Virus record (IMG/VR): IMGVR_UViG_3300029986_000089
Location: 1 to 21,185 of that record
Origin: a virus
DNA length: 21,185 nucleotides
Reading direction: 5' to 3' (one strand)
A model generated the notes under the pieces. It did no database searches. It was not told the DNA's origin and was given only the letters and a program-made list of their open reading frames with translations. The position numbers were made by a program, and so were the translations under genes. How positions within the stretch are numbered: the first letter of the stretch is position 1; the number at the start of each line of letters is the position of its first letter. This document shows positions 1 through 6,281 of this stretch, one piece after another.

Positions 1-124
1 TCCCGCTCAGGCACATCACACAACCAACACTCCCCAATAGATACACGAAACCCTCACGATAGTAAACTACCTCGTTACATGACGGACAGGTTCGAAAATG
101 ACCGGTAGGATGAGGCGATTCCAT
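1..124 (-). CDS. Partial zinc-finger protein, probable HNH homing-endonuclease N-terminus
   Basis: This ORF runs off the left edge; 41 residues are visible. It has two cysteine pairs, C13-x2-C16 and C35-x2-C38, separated by an aromatic/basic stretch with VVYYREGF. This spacing is typical of the N-terminal zinc finger of phage HNH-type homing endonucleases, but no HNH core is visible, so the family is an inference. The start is set by a TTGACA (156-161), 16-bp spacer, TATCAT (134-139) promoter with the ATG 9 bases downstream and no Shine-Dalgarno. The promoter lies inside the 3' end of the neighbouring 55-aa gene. Confidence 0.6.
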   Translation of the reverse strand, partial: MESPHPTGHFRTCPSCNEVVYYREGFVYLLGSVGCVMCLSG

Positions 125-125
125 A

Positions 126-293
126 TTATACCAATGATACACTGCCCGATGAATTTGTCAATTTTTTTTGATGATACGTATCCAAATTTCTAGCCCGAAT
201 CGTTGCCATGTTCCGTCTATAATACTTCTGCTGACGCTCTTTAAGTGCTCGCTTCTGCTCCTCATCCGTCAAATACTTCTTCGCTCTTCCCAT
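126..293 (-). CDS. Small basic protein, 55 aa, unknown
   Basis: This 55-residue ORF begins MGRAKKYLTDEEQKRALKER and is rich in Lys, Arg and Gln. It should form a basic helix over residues 8-35, resembling short basic DNA-binding proteins found beside homing endonucleases in phages and large viruses. A purine-rich AAAGGA lies about 11 bases before the ATG, which is unusual here because most genes lack a Shine-Dalgarno. Its stop falls 2 bp before the ATG of the zinc-finger ORF, and its last codons encode that gene's promoter. The function is unknown. Confidence 0.6.
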   Translation of the reverse strand: MGRAKKYLTDEEQKRALKERQQKYYRRNMATIRARNLDTYHQKKLTNSSGSVSLV

Positions 294-329
294 AAATTTT
301 TATCCTTTCTGTTTAACATACATAGTTTG

Positions 330-435
330 AAAAAGTAGTAAAATCTCCCTATTAAATTTGGTCCCGGGATTTTTTTGATACTAATGTCATAGAAACTAAA
401 ACTTGTGTCACCCGAAATGTTTTTTACTACTTTTT
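330..435. repeat. Inverted repeat with 14-bp arms around a 78-bp spacer
   Basis: AAAAAGTAGTAAAA at 330-343 is perfectly repeated in inverse orientation at 422-435. The spacer holds no ORF. The repeat lies in the 294-553 gap between the 55-aa basic gene and the terminator of the 156-aa gene. It may mark the edge of an inserted element or be a pair of binding sites. I see no coding capacity in this gap. Confidence 0.6.
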
Positions 436-510
436 TCTAATAGAAAATATCATCCATATATCGAATATATGGGGCAGGGGTCGGCAGGGGTCAAAATGTC
501 CACTAATCAG

Positions 511-541
511 ACACCCACCCCCCGTAGGGGGTGGGGGTGGG
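511..541 (-). terminator. GC-rich hairpin after the 156-aa gene
   Basis: On the minus strand, shortly after the stop at 554, CCCACCCCC and GGGGGGTGGG form a 9-10 bp stem with a TAC loop. There is no clear U-tract, so it could be a weak terminator or only a stabilising 3' hairpin. Confidence 0.45.
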
Positions 542-553
542 GCTGGCCACAAT

Positions 554-1024
554 CTATTGTGGTTTGGCGGGCGTGCTGACAAGATACCACTTGGCACGGG
601 GCTTGCTACAAGGGCGGGGCTTGTCCTCTGAATTGGATAAGGCAATCTTAACAATCTCCCCTTTGGCGTAGGTTGATAAGACATTTTTAACGGCTTGCGG
701 CTTGTAACGCATCCCCGCATTAGCAAAGAGCGTGCCAACCGCCGCAACAATATCGTTTGTGAACATTGACCCTGCTACGGCGATTTGGCGCAATTCGGTC
801 TTTTCAATGCCACGGCCAAAAACAGAATCATTCTCCCGTAAAACGTGCTTAACAAGGGCGACAATGCCAAAAACGTCCAATTCCGCATTGGCGTAATGCG
901 TGCCGAAAAATGCCCGTGTACCTTGAACTTCAAGCGTATTGTTAATGTCTTGTGACGTTTGGACAATTTCGGAAGACTTGGCAATGGCTTCCGCCTTGGT
1001 TTCGTTATCAATTGTAGTATTCAT
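554..1024 (-). CDS. Unknown protein, 156 aa, possible DNA-binding regulator
   Basis: This soluble protein has a Ser/Thr/Asn-rich N-terminus (1-35), a predominantly helical middle (50-125: LDVFGIVALVKHVL, IEKTELRQIAVAGS, VKNVLSTYAKGEIV) and a short basic, Pro-rich tail. The helical pattern is compatible with a winged-helix-like domain, but no family is recognised. The promoter is TTGACT (1055-1060), 16 bp, TATATT (1033-1038), with the ATG 8 bases on and no Shine-Dalgarno. The AAATACTGG repeat motif lies in the -35/-10 spacer, so this promoter may be controlled by whatever binds that repeat, possibly this protein itself (inference). Confidence 0.8.
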   Translation of the reverse strand: MNTTIDNETKAEAIAKSSEIVQTSQDINNTLEVQGTRAFFGTHYANAELDVFGIVALVKHVLRENDSVFGRGIEKTELRQIAVAGSMFTNDIVAAVGTLFANAGMRYKPQAVKNVLSTYAKGEIVKIALSNSEDKPRPCSKPRAKWYLVSTPAKPQ

Positions 1025-1079
1025 TGTAAATCAATATAACACATTCCAGTATTTAGTCAAATCTTATTTAAAAATACTT

Positions 1080-1117
1080 TTGCCCGTGGCATTTGGGCCA
1101 GTAATTGCATTCGGTGA
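1080..1117. repeat. Degenerate intergenic element M1 with TTCGGTGA
   Basis: This is a short copy of the intergenic element. The right arm TTCGGTGA is at 1110-1117, preceded by a CCAGTA core and a weak left arm (GCCCGTGGC). It lies between the promoter of the 156-aa gene and the stop of the 85-aa gene. Confidence 0.45.
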
Positions 1118-1128
1118 GATTGACTTGG

Positions 1129-1386
1129 TTAGGGGTGAAGTGTACGCCAAGCGTCGAGGGTGGCTCTATTTTGGAATATGGCGAATCTATCTTGTGCGGA
1201 CGTGCCCGCACACTCCCAAAGGTTTAGACCGCCGCAAAGGGAAATGGACTCGTTTAGAAATGCCATTACAAGGGCTTGCTCGTCGGGGGTGACGGGAAAG
1301 AGCTTGTCGGGGGTGTCTCCACCTGTCCATGCCGTGCGTTGATAGGTTTTACCTGTCGAGGTTGTAATTTGGTAAAGGCTATTCAT
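1129..1386 (-). CDS. Unknown protein, 85 aa
   Basis: I chose the start giving MNSLYQITTSTGKTYQRTAW, because it lies 10 bases after the -10 of a TTGACA (1419-1424), 16 bp, CATATT (1397-1402) promoter. An upstream ATG would lie inside the promoter. AAGG precedes the ATG and might act weakly as a Shine-Dalgarno. The product is acidic to neutral, with a C-terminal helix (SAQDRFAIFQNRATLDAW). No family is recognised. Confidence 0.75.
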   Translation of the reverse strand: MNSLYQITTSTGKTYQRTAWTGGDTPDKLFPVTPDEQALVMAFLNESISLCGGLNLWECAGTSAQDRFAIFQNRATLDAWRTLHP

Positions 1387-1437
1387 ATCGTGCCTTAATA
1401 TGGCATACTTATGCAAGTTGTCAATAATTGTTTTCAG

Positions 1438-1487
1438 GCACCGCCAGCCATGTCGGGCAAGTACTGTGCATTACTTTCATTCGGTGA
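1438..1487. repeat. Intergenic palindromic element M2
   Basis: Left arm CACCG (1439-1443), TACTG core near 1462 (AGTACTGTGCATTACTTT) and right arm TTCGGTGA (1480-1487). It sits between the -35 of the 85-aa gene and the terminator of the next unit. It is one of about twelve related elements in the window. Confidence 0.6.
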
Positions 1488-1526
1488 GCCGATGGCGGTC
1501 GAGGGTCGAGGACGGGGGGGAAAGGG

Positions 1527-1565
1527 AAACGAAACACCCCCGACGCCTTGCGAGCATCGGGGGCG
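1527..1565 (-). terminator. Intrinsic terminator after the 104-aa gene
   Basis: On the minus strand CCCCCGATGC, loop TCGCAAG, GCGTCGGGGG is followed by TGTTTCGTTT. The hairpin is strong and T-rich sequence follows, about 50 bases after the stop at 1611. Confidence 0.8.
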
Positions 1566-1610
1566 AGTAACCCCGCCTAGAAAAATTGGTTGGCGGGGCG
1601 GGGGAGCCGA

Positions 1611-1925
1611 TTAGGAGACGGTCACGGCAGCGGCAGGATGGACATTGACGGTGTTTTCGAGGCCCGGCGGGTTGATTGTGGCATAGGTGCGGAAAGTCGC
1701 ATCATAGAACACGTTGCGGGGAGCGGAGCCGTCAGCGGGCTTGAATGACAGAGTGACATTGAGCTTGGCATTGAGCTTGCCGTCTTCAATGGCTTTCGCC
1801 ACGTTGGCGACGGTGTTTGCCTTGGACTTGCCGGTTTTGGCCCCCACCGCTTTGGCGACACCCGCCAAGTCTTCACGAGTCATTGCATTGAGGACGGGGA
1901 TAACGAGAGATACGTTGCTTTTCAT
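1611..1925 (-). CDS. Unknown protein, 104 aa, helical N-terminus and beta-rich C-terminus
   Basis: Translation begins MKSNVSLVIPVLNAMTREDL. Residues 14-50 form a Lys/Ala-rich helical region (DLAGVAKAVGAKTGKSKANT) and residues 55-104 look beta-rich. The promoter is TTGACA (2010-2015), 16 bp, TATGTT (1988-1993), which predicts a leader of about 56 bases. That is much longer than its neighbours' and is A-rich without a Shine-Dalgarno (CTAGAAAACATT before the ATG). The same leader type precedes the 204-aa, 230-aa and DUF932 genes, so this may be one of the abundant products. It is the last gene of its unit and is followed by a strong terminator. Confidence 0.8.
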   Translation of the reverse strand: MKSNVSLVIPVLNAMTREDLAGVAKAVGAKTGKSKANTVANVAKAIEDGKLNAKLNVTLSFKPADGSAPRNVFYDATFRTYATINPPGLENTVNVHPAAAVTVS

Positions 1926-2011
1926 AATGTTTTCTAGTTTTGCAGTTACTTTGTTTTTGAGGCACTCGCCTTGCTTGTTACGCCTACAACATAACACAAG
2001 CGGCTATATTG

Positions 2012-2284
2012 TCAAATGTTATTTTCAAATTCATATTCGGCAGGATTATTGAACCCGCCGAAATGGACATGAAACACAGTAAAATCATTCGGTGACGCCA
2101 AGCGGATTTTATCAAGCGGTGAAATAGGCAAGAGGCCATCTTGCCAAGTAAGCACCGCTCCCAGCAGGATGGATGCCTGTAAGATTTGGACTTGGTTAGG
2201 CTGTTCGGGAAAGATAGCCCCAAGTGTATGCTCATTGACGACGACGAGCTTTTGAAGTTGTTTTGTCAGAGTATTCATTTTCAT
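2012..2284 (-). CDS. Unknown protein, 90 aa
   Basis: The start MKMNTLTKQLQKLVVVNEHT overlaps the stop of the 103-aa gene as ATGA, so the two are probably translationally coupled. A second ATG two codons later is possible. The middle is hydrophobic (VQILQASILLGAVLTW) and could be a buried helix rather than a membrane span. The TGA stop lies inside the TTGACA (2010-2015) of the next gene's promoter. No own promoter is seen and no family is recognised. Confidence 0.75.
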   Translation of the reverse strand: MKMNTLTKQLQKLVVVNEHTLGAIFPEQPNQVQILQASILLGAVLTWQDGLLPISPLDKIRLASPNDFTVFHVHFGGFNNPAEYEFENNI

Positions 2285-2592
2285 AGTGCTTCAATGTCAT
2301 TCGCTTTTGCAGCAACCCGGAATTGTTGTGATAAGTCTTTCCGTTGCCAATGGTTAGCGGGCTTTCCTACATAGTCCACAAAGGCAGGGCGAAAGTTAAA
2401 GTCAACACAGCAAAAAGTGACATTATCACGCCGCACAGAAGGAACTTTGATTGCCCCAACAACGCCTTTTGTTCCTGATGGCACATAGACTTTCCCGTCA
2501 ATAGTCTTATGTCCACAGGAATAATCGGCCAATGGGCGGATAAGTTTTACCTTATCCCCAACTTTTAGGCTGTTGTATTTATTTTTTGTCAT
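2281..2592 (-). CDS. Unknown protein, 103 aa, SH3/KOW-like beta-barrel
   Basis: The start MTKNKYNSLKVGDKVKLIRP is set by TTGACA (2625-2630), 16 bp, GATATT (2603-2608), with the ATG 10 bases on. KVGDKVKLIRPL, VPSGTKGVVGAIKVPS and DNVTFCCVDF have the pattern of a small SH3/KOW-like barrel. The C-terminal 30 residues are basic and helical. It is the first gene of a two-gene transcript, overlapping the 90-aa gene by 4 bases. The molecular role is unknown. Confidence 0.8.
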   Translation of the reverse strand: MTKNKYNSLKVGDKVKLIRPLADYSCGHKTIDGKVYVPSGTKGVVGAIKVPSVRRDNVTFCCVDFNFRPAFVDYVGKPANHWQRKDLSQQFRVAAKANDIEAL

Positions 2593-2642
2593 ATCGTTCT
2601 TCAATATCGCATACTTATTCCATTTGTCAAATGTTATTTCAA

Positions 2643-2707
2643 GCACCGCATGGGCCGCTGGCGTGTGCATGTAATGTGCAGTACTTACTCTGATGGCGGT
2701 TCGGTGG
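2643..2707. repeat. Intergenic palindromic element M3
   Basis: Left arm GCACCG (2643-2648), AGTACTTACT core near 2680, right arm TTCGGTG (2700-2706). It lies directly upstream of the 103-aa gene promoter and 3' of the terminator of the next unit. Confidence 0.55.
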
Positions 2708-2735
2708 GGTCGAGGTATGGGTGGGGATACACGAA

Positions 2736-2781
2736 AACAAAAAAACCCGCCGACCCTGGGTGCATTACAGGGCGACGGGTC
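2736..2781 (-). terminator. Intrinsic terminator after the 204-aa gene
   Basis: On the minus strand ACCCGTCGCCCTG, loop, CAGGGTCGGCGGGT is followed by a run of seven T. It lies about 20 bases after the stop at 2797. Confidence 0.9.
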
Positions 2782-2796
2782 TTGCGAAACGGCCGA

Positions 2797-3411
2797 CTAA
2801 TCGGCCAAAACGGATTGAACCTCTTCGAGTTCGGGCATTTCAATAACGACGCCCGAAGCTTTCAGGCGGTGGATGTTGGCGAGCTTCACGGCGATAACGG
2901 CGGGCTTGAACGTAGAGCGAGGGCTTTCCTTGTACAGCCACGGCTTGACTTCATCCGCCGAAACAGGTTCGCCCGCTTCATTGATATAGACGCTTTCGGA
3001 CTTGTCCACTTGCGGGAAGTATTGCAGATAATACTCCGTTGAATTGTCGGGGGCTTCCACCTTTTTATTGTGGACAACGGGCAAGGTATTGCCGCTGGCG
3101 GTGGTAAGGTGTTTATACCACGTTTCGCCTGGCTCATATTCCACCTCAGTTTCCTTCACGCCCAATTGTGCAGCGATACGGCGGGCCACGCTGTTAACGT
3201 AATTGGCATTGATGACGCCAATTTTCTTGGATACCTTGTAAAGCCCCTTTTCCGACTTCCCCGCTCCCCAAGGATTGCCCGCACGGATTTTGACCACGGG
3301 GGTCCGGGTGACGATAGACACGAAACGGCAGGCCGTTCCGTTGGTTTTGAGAAAGCCGAGCATTTCCAAGCTTGACATCATTGTTACTACATTTGACCGT
3401 TCAAGTTTCAT
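2797..3411 (-). CDS. Phage/plasmid conserved protein, 204 aa, function unknown
   Basis: Motifs in order are FVSIVTRTPVVKIRAGNPWG (31-50), NANYVNSVARRIAAQLGVK (68-87), GETWYKHL (95-102), LPVVHNKK (109-116) and EYYLQYFPQVDKSESVYI (125-142). A layout of NPW, then YxNSV.RR, then xYYLQ occurs in a recurrent phage/plasmid protein group of unknown role; I assign that from memory only. TTGACA (3477-3482), 16 bp, TAAAGT (3455-3460) predicts a leader of about 37 bases, A-rich and without a Shine-Dalgarno. The strong terminator behind it suggests high expression. Confidence 0.85.
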   Translation of the reverse strand: MKLERSNVVTMMSSLEMLGFLKTNGTACRFVSIVTRTPVVKIRAGNPWGAGKSEKGLYKVSKKIGVINANYVNSVARRIAAQLGVKETEVEYEPGETWYKHLTTASGNTLPVVHNKKVEAPDNSTEYYLQYFPQVDKSESVYINEAGEPVSADEVKPWLYKESPRSTFKPAVIAVKLANIHRLKASGVVIEMPELEEVQSVLAD

Positions 3412-3478
3412 ATTGTTTTACTGTTAATTGTTGATGTTTCGCACTGACATTTACACTTTAACACACTTATTGAAATTG

Positions 3479-3748
3479 TCAAATGGAAATGAAAAGACTT
3501 TTTGCATATGACTCTTCACGCCGAAAGGGGTCGGACAGGTCGCCTTCGTCGGAATGGACAAGCATGCGCTTGCCTTTGTATTTGCAGAAAAGCGGATTGA
3601 AGTTTCCAATTTGCTCCGCACGCAATGTCAGCTTGACGGTTTCAACTACGTCAAACTTGCCAAAGTCACCCGTAATTGCGCCCATGCGTTCAGAACCGTA
3701 GTTTGTTTGTCCCGCTTGGTAGCGACGGACTTGGATTGTGTGTTTCAT
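3479..3748 (-). CDS. Unknown protein, 89 aa
   Basis: The start MKHTIQVRRYQAGQTNYGSE lies 11 bases after TAAAGT (3760-3765), with TTGACA at 3782-3787. The product appears beta-rich (VVETVKLTLRAEQIGNFNPL, FCKYKGKRMLVHSDEGD) and is compatible with a small single-domain fold. Its TGA stop lies inside the TTGACA of the 204-aa gene promoter. No family is recognised. Confidence 0.8.
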   Translation of the reverse strand: MKHTIQVRRYQAGQTNYGSERMGAITGDFGKFDVVETVKLTLRAEQIGNFNPLFCKYKGKRMLVHSDEGDLSDPFRREESYAKSLFISI

Positions 3749-3794
3749 ATCGTGCCTATACTTTAGCACACTTATTCAGGTTGTCAAACTATTT

Positions 3795-4154
3795 TTAGGG
3801 ATACCGAGCTTCTGCATAACGGTCCCCGATTGAACGATAAAGGTCACGGCGACGGTCTGACTCCGCATTGATTTGGGCAATGGTAAATTTTCGCTTGCGA
3901 TTCGGGTGCCGGATGAGGTCATCCCGCATTTCCATTAACTCATTAATGGTATAAGAAAGGATGACCGTTTCATCGGAAATGTCATCGGGGTTGATGGAAA
4001 GAATTTTGATGTTGCGGCCTTTCAGGCGTTTCTCATTAAACTGCCATTGAGCCACGGCATTCTTGCATGTTTCCAAGTCAGCCACTTCAAACACAATGCT
4101 ATTATACAAAGTCGAGTGGCCTTCCCCTTCGCTGTAATTGACGTTAAATTTCAT
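3795..4154 (-). CDS. Unknown protein, 119 aa
   Basis: The start MKFNVNYSEGEGHSTLYNSI lies 10 bases after GATAGT (4165-4170), with TTGACA at 4187-4192. The N-terminal half is beta-rich, and the C-terminal half is a charged helical region (LSYTINELMEMRDDLIRHPN, then RKRKFTIAQINAESDRRRDL) that could bind nucleic acid. It is the promoter-proximal gene of a three-gene unit (119, 89 and 204 aa), each gene with its own promoter. Confidence 0.8.
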   Translation of the reverse strand: MKFNVNYSEGEGHSTLYNSIVFEVADLETCKNAVAQWQFNEKRLKGRNIKILSINPDDISDETVILSYTINELMEMRDDLIRHPNRKRKFTIAQINAESDRRRDLYRSIGDRYAEARYP

Positions 4155-4205
4155 ATTGTGATTCACTATCGCACACTTATTCAGGTTGTCAAATGTTATT
4201 TTCAT

Positions 4206-4301
4206 GCACCGAGCCAGCATGCCCGGCATGCCGGGACGAGTTAGTACTGGTTATTACTTGTCATTATCCCGGGTCGGTGGCATGGGAATTACGTTCGGTG
4301 A
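4206..4301. repeat. Intergenic palindromic element M4
   Basis: Left arm GCACCGAGCC (4206-4215); an inner perfect palindrome TCCCGGCATGCCGGGA-like around 4221-4235; core AGTACTGGTTATTACTTG (4243-4260); right arm GGGTCGGTG (4271-4279); then TTCGGTGA (4294-4301) beside the terminator. The arms CACCGAgCC and GGgTCGGTG pair at 8 of 9 positions. It is nearly identical in layout to M5. Confidence 0.75.
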
Positions 4302-4304
4302 AAG

Positions 4305-4345
4305 ACAAATAAAAACCCCCCGGTGCAGACAATCACCGGGGGGGC
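4305..4345 (-). terminator. Intrinsic terminator after the 121-aa gene
   Basis: On the minus strand CCCCCCCGGTGATTG-TCTGCACCGGGGGG forms a stem followed by TTTTTATTTG. The downstream sequence ACGTTCGGTGAAAG is repeated after the terminators near 5150 and 6190. Confidence 0.85.
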
Positions 4346-4372
4346 GAGCGAGATGAATCCAATAGAAACCCG

Positions 4373-4738
4373 CTAAGGCTTAGTTATGGAAATTGGAGCG
4401 TGTGTCTTGAGCTTGCGGGGCTTAGGGGCCGTATGATCCAAGGCTGTATATTCATCAAAGATATGGCGATAAAGCTCATTGCCGCCTTGTCCATTGGCAG
4501 CAATTAAATCCACCACGGCCAGTCCCGTCTTGTTATTGTAGAAGAGTTGAAGGGTATTGCCCTTATTAGTGTCCATTTGGACGGTTTGAATGTTGCCATC
4601 ATTGCGGGGGTTTGCGGCCAGCAGCATATCCAGCAAGTCAGCTTTCCACTCGTCATGGCGTCCACGGCATAGACCGCTGACCCATTGGCTGAATTCTTGG
4701 CGTTGTTCGGGGGTGAATTGCTTTGTAGTAGTATTCAT
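4373..4738 (-). CDS. Unknown protein, 121 aa
   Basis: The start MNTTTKQFTPEQRQEFSQWV is set by TTGACA (4772-4777), 16 bp, TAAAGT (4750-4755), with the ATG 11 bases on. Residues 8-45 are helical (HDEWKADLLDMLLAANP), residues 52-80 look like beta strands (TLQLFYNNKTGLAVVDLIAA), and the tail is basic and Pro-rich. No family is recognised. It is the last gene of its unit and is followed by a strong terminator. Confidence 0.8.
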   Translation of the reverse strand: MNTTTKQFTPEQRQEFSQWVSGLCRGRHDEWKADLLDMLLAANPRNDGNIQTVQMDTNKGNTLQLFYNNKTGLAVVDLIAANGQGGNELYRHIFDEYTALDHTAPKPRKLKTHAPISITKP

Positions 4739-4801
4739 ATTGTGCCTATACTTTATCACACTTATTCGGTATGTCAAATTGTTTTCGAGGACAATAAATT
4801 C

Positions 4802-4993
4802 TTATGTTATGGGTTCAATATCGGCAATGATACTTGTTCCCGTCGCTTCGTCGGTATCAATTACGGCCACGGAAGGGTTAGCCGCACAGAACTCATTGGC
4901 GGTGTCGGTCGAGGCACAGAGAGCACGCACTTGAAAGCGTTTGCCATCGGCTTCAACAAACATGTGATGCCACGGATTTGAAAGAGTTAGCAT
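4802..4993 (-). CDS. Unknown protein, 63 aa, leaderless
   Basis: The start MLTLSNPWHHMFVEADGKRF lies exactly 6 bases after TAATGT (5000-5005), with TTGACA at 5022-5027. Transcription is predicted to begin at the A of ATG. The product is small, with two short beta strands and an acidic C-terminus (SVAVIDTDEATGTSIIADIE). The function is unknown. The codon pattern and the precise promoter support a real gene. Confidence 0.75.
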   Translation of the reverse strand: MLTLSNPWHHMFVEADGKRFQVRALCASTDTANEFCAANPSVAVIDTDEATGTSIIADIEPIT

Positions 4994-5039
4994 ACCAAGA
5001 CATTAACACACTTATGGTGGATGTCAAATTTTATTTCAA

Positions 5040-5138
5040 GCACCGAGCACGATGCCCGAAGCCGGTGGCCGGGACGAGTGAGTACTGGTTATTACTTGCC
5101 ATTATCCCGGGTCGGTGACGGGGATTTACGTTCGGTGA
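5040..5138. repeat. Intergenic palindromic element M5
   Basis: Left arm GCACCGAGC (5040-5048), inner GCCGGTGGCCGGGACGAG, core AGTACTGGTTATTACTTG (5081-5098), ATTATCCCGGGTCGGTGA right arm ending at 5118, then a second TTCGGTGA at 5131-5138. It shares the core and the CATTATCCCGGGTCGGTG block with M4. Confidence 0.75.
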
Positions 5139-5145
5139 AAGACAA

Positions 5146-5175
5146 ATAAAAACCCGCCAGCCTTGCGGCCAGCGG
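5146..5175 (-). terminator. Intrinsic terminator after the 90-aa gene
   Basis: On the minus strand CCGCTGGCC, GCAA tetraloop, GGCTGGCGG is followed by GTTTTTATTT. The stem has 9 pairs including two G-U. Confidence 0.88.
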
Positions 5176-5195
5176 ATTGAGAGAGATTCGAGAGA

Positions 5196-5468
5196 TTAGG
5201 CGATTTTCACCGCACCGGCGTTCAGGATTTCTCGGATATACACGTCACCCATGTCGCCATATTTCCCTGTCATCGGGGTAATCACGAGACAGAACCAACG
5301 GGCATTCGGATTTAATGCTTCGTTTTCCCGGGACTGATATTTTTTCAAAACCCGCCATGTCCAATCCCCGGCCTGCCACACTTCATACGGGTTTTCCTTG
5401 GGGCGCATCTTGGCGCACTCGTTTTTGGCCTTGGGGGGTTTGACTGTCGCTTTCGCTGTTGCATTCAT
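5196..5468 (-). CDS. Phage conserved protein, 90 aa, unknown
   Basis: After a Lys/Ala-rich N-terminus come NPYEVWQAGDWTWRVLKKYQ (26-45), NARWFCLVITPMTG and GDMGDVYIREIL. This order (PYEVW, WRVLKKYQ, ARWFC, GDVY) recalls a common actinophage/plasmid protein family of unknown function; the match is from memory. TTGACA (5526-5531), 16 bp, TAAAGT (5504-5509) gives a leader of about 29 bases without a Shine-Dalgarno. It is the last gene of its unit, before a terminator. Confidence 0.82.
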   Translation of the reverse strand: MNATAKATVKPPKAKNECAKMRPKENPYEVWQAGDWTWRVLKKYQSRENEALNPNARWFCLVITPMTGKYGDMGDVYIREILNAGAVKIA

Positions 5469-5527
5469 ATTGATTTCATTGTTGATTGTTGACTGACACT
5501 AATACTTTAGCACACTTATTCAGGATG

Positions 5528-5689
5528 TCAAATGGGAATTGTTGCCGAAATGTTGGGACACCCTTGGTTTTTCCAGAACTCCAACCAAATTGCATAAGGG
5601 GCCGACATGTATTTGGTTGCGTTGTAAAATGACGGATGCCGCAGGACAAGCCAATCATTCAAGTCAAAGATGTCGGGGGCATCATCCAT
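5528..5689 (-). CDS. Small acidic protein, 53 aa, unknown
   Basis: The ORF reads MDDAPDIFDLNDWLVLRHPS and continues with FYNATKYMSAPYAIWLEFWK to a TGA that lies inside the TTGACA of the 90-aa gene promoter. Its start overlaps the last 8 bases of the 117-aa gene, so the two are probably coupled; no separate promoter is visible. The aromatic-rich composition and exact fit between its neighbours support it, though it is short. Confidence 0.65.
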   Translation of the reverse strand: MDDAPDIFDLNDWLVLRHPSFYNATKYMSAPYAIWLEFWKNQGCPNISATIPI

Positions 5690-6035
5690 AAATCACCTCG
5701 TCAAAGATTGCGAGTTGAACAAAGGCGTCAAAATCCGTTGCGTCAGCCTGACAGAGCCAATCGTTCCACTTTTCGGGGTCGGCACTCAGGGGCGGGGGCG
5801 TGCATCCCTTGGGCCATTCAGGCGAGAACAAGAGCGGAAAAGCCGCAATGAGCTGGGCCTTGTCGAGAGTATAGTGCCGGTCCTCTTCCATGTCTTGAAA
5901 CCCAAAGAGCCAAGCATCATAGTTCCATCCATCGCATACAAGGGCATTGCCTTGGCTCGCTTCGGGGAAGTTCGCCATGATGGATTTGACGGTGGATTCA
6001 ATCAAGCTGTCGGGGATTGCAATTGTAATGTTCAT
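5682..6035 (-). CDS. Unknown protein, 117 aa
   Basis: The start MNITIAIPDSLIESTVKSIM lies 10 bases after TATAGT (6046-6051), with TTGACA at 6068-6073. The N-terminal 25 residues pair a strand with a helix, the middle has YDAWLFGFQDMEEDRHYTLD, and the C-terminus is acidic and aromatic. This resembles acidic small phage proteins, but no family is recognised. It is the first gene of the unit 117, 53 and 90 aa. Confidence 0.8.
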   Translation of the reverse strand: MNITIAIPDSLIESTVKSIMANFPEASQGNALVCDGWNYDAWLFGFQDMEEDRHYTLDKAQLIAAFPLLFSPEWPKGCTPPPLSADPEKWNDWLCQADATDFDAFVQLAIFDEVIYG

Positions 6036-6086
6036 ATTGTGATTCACTATAGCACACTTATTCAGCATGTCAAATACTTTTTTTAG

Positions 6087-6181
6087 GCACCGAGCAAGAA
6101 GGCCGGGACCGCCAACGGCTGGAAGTACTGGCCAGTATTCATGACCGATGGTCCTCGACGGGTCGGATTTACGTTCGGTGA
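6087..6181. repeat. Intergenic palindromic element M6
   Basis: Left arm GCACCGAGC (6087-6095), a fully palindromic core AGTACTGGCCAGTATT (6124-6139), GACGGGTCGG near 6157-6166 and TTCGGTGA (6174-6181). It lies between the -35 of the 117-aa gene and the terminator near 6191. Confidence 0.7.
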
Positions 6182-6190
6182 AAGGATATA

Positions 6191-6230
6191 AAAACGAAAC
6201 ACCCCGACAGAAACAGTCTGCCGGGGTGCT
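6191..6230 (-). terminator. Intrinsic terminator near 6.2 kb
   Basis: On the minus strand CACCCCGGCAGA, loop, TCTGTCGGGGTG is followed by TTTCGTTTTTATA. It serves either the 99-aa gene or the short transcript from the orphan promoter at 6254-6281. Confidence 0.88.
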
Positions 6231-6253
6231 CGCCGATATGAATACTAACCGCA

Positions 6254-6281
6254 ACTAAAACTTATTTATTCGAGTTGTCAA
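6254..6281 (-). promoter_or_regulatory. Orphan promoter with no gene before the terminator
   Basis: TTGACA (6276-6281), 16-bp spacer, TTTAGT (6254-6259). The predicted start is near 6247, and a strong terminator follows within about 50 bases. There is no ATG-initiated ORF between them. It could be the scar of a deleted gene or the promoter of a very short RNA. The -35 also carries the TGA stop of the 99-aa gene. Confidence 0.6.

Noticed and set aside
427-750. Minus-strand ORF of 107 codons
   Set aside because: It is read through the terminator and in another frame of the 156-aa gene; its Pro-rich translation comes from the GC-rich hairpin.
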